Part shown: in pieces, positions 8,644-14,276 of the stretch | How positions within the stretch are numbered: the first letter of the stretch is position 1 | Layout: each line of letters opens with the position of its first letter | NCBI GenBank assembly: GCA_016462625.1 | Contig: JAEMSV010000036.1 | Span: 1 to 37,336 of the forward strand | DNA: 37,336 nt | Source: Solirubrobacteraceae bacterium | Lineage (GTDB): Bacteria > Actinomycetota > Thermoleophilia > Solirubrobacterales > Solirubrobacteraceae | Direction of reading: 5' to 3' | Made by a program: the position numbers and the translations under genes | Notes under the pieces: model-generated | Told to the model about the DNA's origin: nothing | Databases searched by the model: none | The model's input: the letters and a program-made list of their open reading frames with translations, nothing else

Positions 8644-9423
8644 GTGAGTCGTAAGCAGATCACCACGCGTCATCAGACCGTCGCCTGCGGCGTCTGCGGG
8701 CGGACGCTCCTGCGGGGCGAGCAGGCCGAGCCGTACCTGGCCGGTGGCTCGCGGCGCATGGTCTGCGAGCTGTGCACGCAGCGTGCGACCCAGGGCGGCT
8801 GGATCCGCGAGGGGCTCGGCAACGCGCCCGGTGTGGGCGACGAGGGCCGCGACCGTCGCGGCTCGCTGCTGCGGCGCCTGCGTCGTCGTGAGACCCCCGA
8901 GCGGACCCCGGAGCCCACGCCCGCTCCGCGGCGGGTGACGGCCACGCCGGTCGTGCCGCCACAGGAGACGTGGGAGGACACCGGCGACGAGCCGGCAGCC
9001 GAGCCCGCCTACGTGGAGGCGTCATCGCCGCCGTCCGCCGCGCAGTCGAAGGCGCGCCGGCTCGAGGTGGAGATTGAGCGGGTCAACCGCACGGTCCACG
9101 CGGTGCCGACGAACACGACGATGAAGCTCGAGCGGGCACTCGAGCTCTTCAACAAGAGCGATCAGCCGCGGAAGGTCTCCGGCATCGCTCGCTCGCTCGG
9201 ACCGCCCGTCGTGGCGGTCCACCCGTCTCTCACGGAGGGGGCGATCGTGTCGATCGTCGTCGCGTGGGAGCTGTGCTGGTACCGCTACGAGGTCGACCTC
9301 GCCGACGAGGCATCGGCCGTGCGGCTCGTGACCCAGGGAACGGAGCTCGAGGAGCTGCCGGTCGAGGAGCAGACCGCGAACGCCGCGGCCGATGAACGTG
9401 GAGGGTTGGTGATGGCGGCTTGA
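8644..9423 (+). CDS. Zinc-ribbon protein with acidic/proline-rich linker and conserved C-terminal domain, unknown function
   Basis: I do not recognise a named family. The N-terminus carries two CxxC pairs (Cys15/Cys18 in CGVCGRTL and Cys41/Cys44 in CELCTQR), typical of a zinc ribbon. Residues about 55-135 are low-complexity, first Arg-rich and then Pro/Glu-rich (PERTPEPTPAP), and probably disordered. The C-terminal part (about 138-240) looks folded: a helix (ARRLEVEIERVNRTV), then KLERALELFNKSDQPRKVSGIARSLGPP and a beta-rich section with VSIVVAWELCWYRYEVDL. It could bind nucleic acid or act as a scaffold. It starts an operon with a small protein, RNase HI and a ZIP transporter; its TGA overlaps the next start. 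The GTG start has no ribosome-binding site but a -10-like box just upstream. Confidence 0.75.
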   Translation: MSRKQITTRHQTVACGVCGRTLLRGEQAEPYLAGGSRRMVCELCTQRATQGGWIREGLGNAPGVGDEGRDRRGSLLRRLRRRETPERTPEPTPAPRRVTATPVVPPQETWEDTGDEPAAEPAYVEASSPPSAAQSKARRLEVEIERVNRTVHAVPTNTTMKLERALELFNKSDQPRKVSGIARSLGPPVVAVHPSLTEGAIVSIVVAWELCWYRYEVDLADEASAVRLVTQGTELEELPVEEQTANAAADERGGLVMAA

Positions 9424-9641
9424 TCTACTGCGTGGTGCCCCAGCAGATGGCGCCCGAGCTGCTTGCGCAGCTCGAGGACTACTACGCGGACGATCCGAAC
9501 GTGAAGGTGATCGTCGACCGGCGCATCTCCGAGCGCCGGACCGTCGCGGACAATGATGGCCCGGCACTGCGCGTCGTGCGCGATCGGCGCCGGCCGCGTG
9601 TCGTGGGCGAGTTTCCGCCCGTCGATCCGCCTGCCGCGTGA
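9420..9641 (+). CDS. Small conserved-looking protein, unknown function
   Basis: This is a 73-residue protein starting at TTG 9420, which overlaps the preceding TGA by four bases (TTGA), and ending in a GTGA overlap with the RNase HI gene, so it appears translationally coupled on both sides. The sequence begins IYCVVPQQMAPELLAQLEDYYADD, then VKVIVDRRISERR and an Arg-rich tail (RVVRDRRRPRV). The DRR...ERR motif recurs in small actinobacterial proteins, but I cannot assign a function. A GGAGGG tract at 9400-9405 lies 14 bases before the start, farther than usual. Its tight placement inside the operon is the main reason to accept it as a gene. Confidence 0.65.
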   Translation: MIYCVVPQQMAPELLAQLEDYYADDPNVKVIVDRRISERRTVADNDGPALRVVRDRRRPRVVGEFPPVDPPAA

Positions 9642-10039
9642 AGGTCGTCGTCCACGTCGACGGCGGCGCGCGCGGCAACCCGGGGCCCGCGGCCGCCGGT
9701 GCAGTCGTGTCGAGCCCCGACGGTGAGGTGCTCGACGAGGCGTCCGAGACGCTCGGCGTCTGCACGAACAACGTCGCGGAATACCGCGGTCTGCTGCTCG
9801 GGCTCGCCCGGGCCAAGGAGCTCGGCGCGACGGAGGTCGAGGTCGTCAACGACGCCGAGCTGATCGCCAAGCAGGTCAACGGCCAGTACAAGGTCAAGCA
9901 CCCGGACATGAAGCCGCTGCACGCTGCGGCGAAGGACGTCCTCGGGGGCTTCTCCAAGTGGACGATCCGGTCGGTCCCGCGCGCCCAGAACGCGCACGCC
10001 GACTCGCTCGTCAACCAGGCGCTCGACGCGGCGCGGTAG
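9638..10039 (+). CDS. Ribonuclease HI family protein
   Basis: This is an RNase H-fold nuclease that hydrolyses the RNA strand of RNA-DNA hybrids in the cytoplasm. The four catalytic acids of the family are visible: Asp8 in VHVDGGARGNPGPAAAG, Glu48 in NNVAEYRGLL, Asp72 in VVNDAELI (usually SDSEL) and Asp122 in NAHADSLVNQAL. At 133 residues it is the short, single-domain form common in Gram-positive bacteria, lacking the basic protrusion of the E. coli enzyme. The GTG start at 9638 overlaps the stop of the preceding gene (GTGA). The ZIP transporter gene follows after three bases. It resembles the RnhA/YpdQ-like group; which housekeeping role it has depends on what other RNase H genes the genome carries. 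Confidence 0.93.
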   Translation: MKVVVHVDGGARGNPGPAAAGAVVSSPDGEVLDEASETLGVCTNNVAEYRGLLLGLARAKELGATEVEVVNDAELIAKQVNGQYKVKHPDMKPLHAAAKDVLGGFSKWTIRSVPRAQNAHADSLVNQALDAAR

Positions 10040-10042
10040 CCG

Positions 10043-10744
10043 ATGGCCGAGGCACTCCTCTGGGGTGCGATCGGGGCGTCGTCGCTGGTCATCGGCGCGC
10101 TGCTCGGCCTCGCCCGGGAATGGCCGAAGGTGTGGATCGGCGTGGTCCTGGCGTTCGGCGCCGGGGCGCTGATTAGCGCGGTGAGCTTCGACCTCGCCGA
10201 GGAGGGGGCGCAGGCGGGCGGCTACGACACGCTGGCCCTCGGCCTGGGTGCGGGCGCGCTGACGTACTTCAGCCTGGACTGGCTGATCGACCGCTCGAGC
10301 AGCGGCGGGGACGATGCCGGCACGTCGCTCGCGCTCGGGGCGTTCCTCGACGGGATTCCCGAGCAGATGGTGCTCGGCATCGGTCTGGCCGCGGGGGAGG
10401 GCGTCGGGATGAGCCTGCTCGTCGCGATCTTCGTGTCGAACCTCCCCGAGGCGATCGGGTCGGTTTCGTCCATGCGCGAAGAGGGGCGCCGCACGAGCTT
10501 CATCCTGGGGCTGTGGGGTGTCACCGCGGTGGTCGTCACCGCCGCGACGGTGGTCGGGTACCTGCTGGCCGACGTCACGGGCGGTGAGCTGAAGGCCGCC
10601 GTGAACGGATTCGCCGCCGGCGCGCTGCTCGTGATGCTCGTCGATTCGATGATCCCTTCCGCCTACAAGGACGCGGGCCGGTCCGCGGGGCTCGTCACGG
10701 TGCTCGGATTCGCGGTGGGGGCGGCGCTTTCCGGAATCTCATAG
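10043..10744 (+). CDS. ZIP family divalent metal transporter
   Basis: This is an integral membrane protein of 233 residues with about eight hydrophobic segments, matching the ZIP family that imports zinc and related divalent cations. The metal-path motifs lie in the two central amphipathic helices: DGIPEQMVLG (residues 103-112), where many ZIP proteins have HNxPEG, and SNLPEAIGS (132-140). The charged loop DRSSSGGDD (83-91) precedes the first. This D-G-I-P-E variant lacks the usual histidine, so metal preference may differ from ZupT. It is the last gene of the compact operon beginning at 8644, three bases after RNase HI. ATG 10043 is the natural start; no strong ribosome-binding site is visible, which suggests coupling. 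Confidence 0.85.
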   Translation: MAEALLWGAIGASSLVIGALLGLAREWPKVWIGVVLAFGAGALISAVSFDLAEEGAQAGGYDTLALGLGAGALTYFSLDWLIDRSSSGGDDAGTSLALGAFLDGIPEQMVLGIGLAAGEGVGMSLLVAIFVSNLPEAIGSVSSMREEGRRTSFILGLWGVTAVVVTAATVVGYLLADVTGGELKAAVNGFAAGALLVMLVDSMIPSAYKDAGRSAGLVTVLGFAVGAALSGIS

Positions 10745-10824
10745 CGCGTGGATGCGGTTTGTCAACACGCAGACGGGGAACCAGTGCTGTGATGCCGAGG
10801 ACCTTCTCCCCAGGAGCCACTGCC

Positions 10825-11076
10825 GTGATTGTTGACCGCACGCCGATCGAGCCCCCGGGCCCCAGCGACGCGTTTTCCCCGCCGACCTCCATCGATCCCG
10901 AGATCCGCGAGGCCGCGCTGGCGGGCCCCTCGCGCACCCGGGATCTCCAGCCGGTCGTCGTGGCGCCGGGCGCCGCGATCGCCCGTCGTAGAGCCCGCTT
11001 TGTGCGGGTCGGCTTGGTCGCCGGGGCCGTCCTCGCGATCGCGGGCGTGACGGCGATCGTGTTCACCCTGGTCTGA
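10825..11076 (+). CDS. Small single-pass membrane protein, unknown function
   Basis: This predicted 83-residue protein has a Pro-rich N-terminal half (RTPIEPPGPSDAFSPP), a central Arg-rich stretch (ARRRARFVRVG) and one C-terminal membrane segment (LVAGAVLAIAGVTAIVFTLV) ending at the last residue. This is a tail-anchored or cytoplasm-facing arrangement. GTG 10825 is chosen because AGGAG at 10812-10816 lies eight bases upstream; the in-frame ATG at 10792 would add 11 residues but has no ribosome-binding site. I do not recognise a family, and there is no functional hint from the neighbours. Confidence 0.5.
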   Translation: MIVDRTPIEPPGPSDAFSPPTSIDPEIREAALAGPSRTRDLQPVVVAPGAAIARRRARFVRVGLVAGAVLAIAGVTAIVFTLV

Positions 11077-11100
11077 CCGCCGGGGCGCCATGCTCGGGGC

Positions 11101-11106
11101 TAGGGT
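11101..11106 (+). promoter_or_regulatory. Candidate -10 box of leaderless transcript
   Basis: TAGGGT lies seven bases before ATG 11114, with no Shine-Dalgarno sequence between. An RNA start at the ATG would be leaderless. This supports ATG 11114 over the in-frame ATG at 11090, which lies upstream of this box. Confidence 0.45.
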
Positions 11107-11113
11107 CCCGGGC

Positions 11114-11980
11114 ATGCAGCTCGATCTCGACGCCCTCCAGTCCGCCGCCGGCATCGGCGTCGCGGGAAACTTCGCCGGTCACCTCGAGCAGGCAGGGGAG
11201 GCCGCGGACTTCGTCGGGATCGGCTCGGGCTCCGAGGAGGCGCCGAAGGGCATCTTCCCGTGGTTCATCCCCGGCTCGGAGACGTTCCTGGGGACCTTCC
11301 CGCTGTCGGCGGGCCGGATCGCGCTCCCCGTCTCCGATGAGCCGCTGAACCTGCAGATCGAGCCGGAGGTCGGCGTGCTCTGCGCGATCACGTACGACGA
11401 CGAGGGGCTCCCGGTGTCGCTGGCGCCCGAGGCGATCACCGCGTTCAACGACTGCTCGATCCGGCGTCCCGGCGCGCCGAAGATCAGCGTGAAGAAGAAC
11501 TGGGGCCCGGCGTCGAAGGGGGTCGCGCGCAACGCGTTCGAGATCACCGATCTCTCCCCGGACGGCCCGACGGCGACGTTCCGCCTCGCGAGCTTCCTGC
11601 GCCGCGACGAGGAGACGCACGCGTACGGCATCGACAGCCCGCTGCCGGCCTACTCGTACTACGGCGCGCAGCTGCTGGACTGGATCGTCGACCGCCTGCG
11701 CCGCCAGGAGGGCGCGGACGACACGCCGCTGGAGCCCGTTGGGGCGTATCTCCGCGACGCCGGCTGCCCGGAGAAGGCGCTGATCGGGATCGGGGCGACC
11801 CGGTACACCGAGGTCGGGGAGACGACGTTCCTCGAGCCCGGCGACGAGGCGATCGTCATCGTCTACGACGGCGCGAAGCACACCCCGGCGCGCATCGAGC
11901 AGGCGGTTCGCCTGCACCACGAGGACGGCGTCGCGGCGTCGGTGCTGCGCCAGGTCGTGGGCGTCGTGAGCGCGAGCTAG
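11114..11980 (+). CDS. DUF5718-like protein (fumarylacetoacetase-like fold suspected)
   Basis: This 288-residue soluble protein resembles the uncharacterised DUF5718 family: GIGVAGNFAGHLEQAGEAADF near the start, then PKGIFPWFIPGSETFLGTFPLS, EPEVGVLCAITYD and AFNDCSIRRPGAPKISVKKNWGPASKG. The pattern of an acidic 'EPEVG' strand and 'FNDCS' recalls the fumarylacetoacetate hydrolase superfamily, whose members bind a divalent metal through acidic residues; a related C-C bond hydrolase or isomerase role is inferred only. The start is set at ATG 11114 because the -10-like TAGGGT sits seven bases upstream. The TAG stop shares four bases (CTAG, 11977-11980) with the stop of the opposing siderophore-interacting gene, so the two are tail-to-tail with no terminator space. 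Confidence 0.7.
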   Translation: MQLDLDALQSAAGIGVAGNFAGHLEQAGEAADFVGIGSGSEEAPKGIFPWFIPGSETFLGTFPLSAGRIALPVSDEPLNLQIEPEVGVLCAITYDDEGLPVSLAPEAITAFNDCSIRRPGAPKISVKKNWGPASKGVARNAFEITDLSPDGPTATFRLASFLRRDEETHAYGIDSPLPAYSYYGAQLLDWIVDRLRRQEGADDTPLEPVGAYLRDAGCPEKALIGIGATRYTEVGETTFLEPGDEAIVIVYDGAKHTPARIEQAVRLHHEDGVAASVLRQVVGVVSAS

Positions 11981-12792
11981 TACAGGTCGTCGTCGACGCG
12001 CTCGGGCGTCTCGCGGTGCTTCCAGTACCCGATCGCCTGCAGTGGGCCGATCGTGAGACCGCGCTCGTTGCGGATGTGCTCGCGCAGCGCGCGGACGACG
12101 CCTGACTCGCCGGCGACCCAGATCTTGCCTGGGCCGTCGGGGAGCTCGAGCGCCCGGACGGCCTCCAGGAGCCGCGTGCTCTCGTGCGGCTTCTCGCCGT
12201 CGCGCTCGATCCACGTGACCAGGGCCGGGGGGCGCGCGGCGATCGGCTGACGCTCCTCCGCGCTCGCGACCTCGATGAGGGCGAACACCTGCTGTCCTTC
12301 CGGGAGGCGCTCGAGCGTCGCCGCGATCGCCGGCAGCGCGGTCTCGTCGCCGGCCAGCAGCGTCCACTGCGCGCCCGGCTCGGGGAAGTAGTGCAGACGC
12401 GGGCCGGCGAACCCGATGACGTCGCCCGGCTGTGCCTTCTCGGCCCAGGCGGACGCGCGGCCGTGGGGGCCGTGGAGCACGAAGTCGACGACGATCGATG
12501 GTCCGCCCGGGTCGAAGGACCGGATCGTGTAGTTGCGCTGGTGCTGCTCGGGTGCCCCGTCGGGCTGCACCCAGCCGGGCAGCGGAAGCGCGAGCGCGTC
12601 GCCTTCGTTCGCCGGCCAGATCAGCGTGATGATCTCCCCGGGCTGCTCGTCGGGGAGGTTGGCGAGGCTCGGGCCCTCGAGGACGAAGCGCGCCATCCGC
12701 GGCGAGAGGCGCTCGACAGCGCGCACCGTCAGCTCGCCGGTCAGGTGCGGGTACCCCCGCTCCAGGGGCTGGTACGTCTCGACGGAGGCCAT
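11977..12792 (-). CDS. Siderophore-interacting flavoprotein (ferric-siderophore reductase family)
   Basis: This 271-residue cytoplasmic protein is of the siderophore-interacting (SIP/ViuB) family, which uses FAD and NAD(P)H to reduce iron in imported ferric siderophores. The N-terminal FAD-binding barrel carries the flavin motif RNYTIRSFD and the GPHGRASAWAEKAQPGD phosphate-binding region. The C-terminal half has a nucleotide-binding domain with LLAGDETALPAIAATLE, WVAGESGVVRALREHIRNERGL and the terminal GYWKHRE motif typical of the family. It lies 12 bases downstream of the dihydrofolate-reductase-like gene and is probably cotranscribed with it. There is no ribosome-binding site; the start codon abuts a perfect inverted repeat. 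No siderophore synthesis or import genes are in the window. Confidence 0.93.
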   Translation of the reverse strand: MASVETYQPLERGYPHLTGELTVRAVERLSPRMARFVLEGPSLANLPDEQPGEIITLIWPANEGDALALPLPGWVQPDGAPEQHQRNYTIRSFDPGGPSIVVDFVLHGPHGRASAWAEKAQPGDVIGFAGPRLHYFPEPGAQWTLLAGDETALPAIAATLERLPEGQQVFALIEVASAEERQPIAARPPALVTWIERDGEKPHESTRLLEAVRALELPDGPGKIWVAGESGVVRALREHIRNERGLTIGPLQAIGYWKHRETPERVDDDLY

Positions 12793-12809
12793 GTAAAGGA
12801 CACTTTACA
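12792..12809 (-). promoter_or_regulatory. Perfect 7-base inverted repeat between two cotranscribed genes
   Basis: TGTAAAG (12792-12798) and CTTTACA (12803-12809) are exact reverse complements around a four-base centre. On the minus strand the left arm contains the TAA stop of the dihydrofolate-reductase-like gene, and the last base of the right arm is the A of the siderophore-interacting ATG. As RNA it would form a small hairpin touching the start codon; as DNA it could be an operator. Confidence 0.55.
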
Positions 12810-13365
12810 ACTGCCGGTATGTGTGCACGAGGACGCCGTTCGTGAACCTGACCGAGTCGGCGAGCGTGAACGTCAGCTTGTCGGGCGACTCGGGGAAGAC
12901 CTTCAGCCCACTCCCGATGGCGACAGGGAAGACCATGAGGCGCAGCTCGTCGACGAGCCCGGCGCACAGCAGGGTGTGGACCAGCGTGCAGCTGCCGGCG
13001 ACGAGCAGCGGGCCGCCGTCCTGCGCCTTCTCCGCGGCGACGGCGTCTGCAACATCACCCTGCAGCACGCGGGCGTTCTCCCAGCCCGGGTCGGTGAGGG
13101 TCGTGGACGCCACGAGCTTGGGCATGGCGTTCGTCTTCTCGGCCATCGGCCCGGTGCGGTCCGGCCACGCGCCCGCGAAGCTCTCGTAGGTGACGCGGCC
13201 GAGCAGGAGCGCCTCGGCGTCCTGGATCTCCTGCAGCTTGAACGCAGCGAACTCCTCGCTGGCGTAGTCGCCGACCCAGCCGGTGTGGGGATGGCTCGGC
13301 TCACCGCCAGGAGCCTCCATGACCCCGTCGAGGGTGACGAATTCCGAAACGATGAGCGTGCGCAT
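12805..13365 (-). CDS. Dihydrofolate reductase family (RibD C-terminal domain) protein
   Basis: This 186-residue protein belongs to the RibD C-terminal/dihydrofolate reductase-like superfamily, NADPH-dependent reductases with many uncharacterised stand-alone members (YwjB/YyaP type). Family features are the N-terminal strand VSEFVTLDGVMEAPGG, the motif ALLLGRVTYESFAGAWP, and GPLLVAGSCTLVHTLLCAGLVDELRLMVFPVAIGSGLKVF near the C-terminus. It is unlikely to be the housekeeping FolA, which lacks this pattern; the substrate is unknown. ATG 13365 is preceded on the minus strand by TCTACT (13376-13371), a possible -10 only five bases away, and by no Shine-Dalgarno sequence. It leads the operon with the siderophore-interacting gene and diverges from the alpha/beta hydrolase at 13423. 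Confidence 0.88.
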   Translation of the reverse strand: MRTLIVSEFVTLDGVMEAPGGEPSHPHTGWVGDYASEEFAAFKLQEIQDAEALLLGRVTYESFAGAWPDRTGPMAEKTNAMPKLVASTTLTDPGWENARVLQGDVADAVAAEKAQDGGPLLVAGSCTLVHTLLCAGLVDELRLMVFPVAIGSGLKVFPESPDKLTFTLADSVRFTNGVLVHTYRQL

Positions 13366-13410
13366 GGGGGAGTAGACCGCTCGCGCGCCCCGAACTCATC
13401 GGCTCGCCCG

Positions 13411-13416
13411 TAGAGT
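13411..13416 (+). promoter_or_regulatory. Candidate -10 box of leaderless transcript
   Basis: TAGAGT lies six bases before ATG 13423, in a gene that has no Shine-Dalgarno sequence. The same short intergenic region (13366-13422) must also hold the promoter of the divergent dihydrofolate-reductase-like gene. Confidence 0.45.
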
Positions 13417-13422
13417 CTCGCC

Positions 13423-14271
13423 ATGCCGACGCTGACCGATGCTCGGGACACGGCGGGCGCCCAGATCGCGGCGCTCAGCGACGGGGCCACCGCGTACTTC
13501 ACGCACGGATCGACCGGGCCGTGGGTCGTCCTGGTGCACGGGTTGATGACGCCGTCTTTCGCGTGGGAGCCGATGGCCGACGCGCTGGCGGCCGGCGGGT
13601 ACCGCGTGCTGCGCTACGACGCGCTGGGCCGCGGGCTCTCCGACCGTCCGGCCGTGTCCTACGACCTGCCGCTGTACGTCCGCCAGCTGCGTGAGCTCGC
13701 GGCCGGCCTCGGGATCGAGGAGATGCATCTCGTGGGCTGGTCCATGGGCGGGGTGATCGTGTCGCAGCTCGCGCTGGAGTCTCCGGACCGGGTCGCGAGC
13801 CTGACGCTGATCGCGCCCGGGCTGTTCCTCGATCGGCCGCGCGCGCTCGGCGTGCTGATGCGCGTGCCCGGCCACGCGAAGCTCATCGCGCACCAGGCCG
13901 GCTCGGCGGTGCAGCGGATGCGTGACCAGCACTTCGGCGACCCGGCGAAGGTCGGCGACTACGTCGAGCGGGCCGGCGAGCAGCTGCGCTATCCGGGGGT
14001 CGGCGAGTCACTGGCCTCGACGCTCGAGCACTTCTCGTGGAATGCGGCGGCGCGGATGGGGCCGGTCGGGGAGCACCCGCGGCCGGTGCTGATCGTGTGG
14101 GGCGAGGACGATCCGCTGACCCCGTACGCGCAGGCCTCGGCGGCGACGAAGCTCTTCCCGCGGGCGGAACTGATCTCGATGCCCGGCGGACGGCACGCGC
14201 CGCACCTGGAGTTTCCGGAGGAGACCCGCGCGGCGGTGTTGCGGACGCTGTCCGCCTCAACGACGCCGTAG
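13423..14271 (+). CDS. Alpha/beta hydrolase
   Basis: This is a 282-residue alpha/beta-hydrolase fold enzyme with no signal peptide. The oxyanion-hole motif LVHGLMTP (about 37-44) is followed by the nucleophile elbow GWSMGG with Ser107. The acid is probably Asp230 in VWGEDDPLTPY, and the histidine His258 in MPGGRHAPH. The strand-turn RYDALGRGLSDRP after the oxyanion loop is typical of esterase/lactonase-like members (BioH, 3-oxoadipate enol-lactonase). The substrate cannot be told. It is probably leaderless (TAGAGT six bases before the ATG). It ends five bases before the stop of the convergent LAL regulator. Confidence 0.9.
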   Translation: MPTLTDARDTAGAQIAALSDGATAYFTHGSTGPWVVLVHGLMTPSFAWEPMADALAAGGYRVLRYDALGRGLSDRPAVSYDLPLYVRQLRELAAGLGIEEMHLVGWSMGGVIVSQLALESPDRVASLTLIAPGLFLDRPRALGVLMRVPGHAKLIAHQAGSAVQRMRDQHFGDPAKVGDYVERAGEQLRYPGVGESLASTLEHFSWNAAARMGPVGEHPRPVLIVWGEDDPLTPYAQASAATKLFPRAELISMPGGRHAPHLEFPEETRAAVLRTLSASTTP

Positions 14272-14276
14272 CGGCC

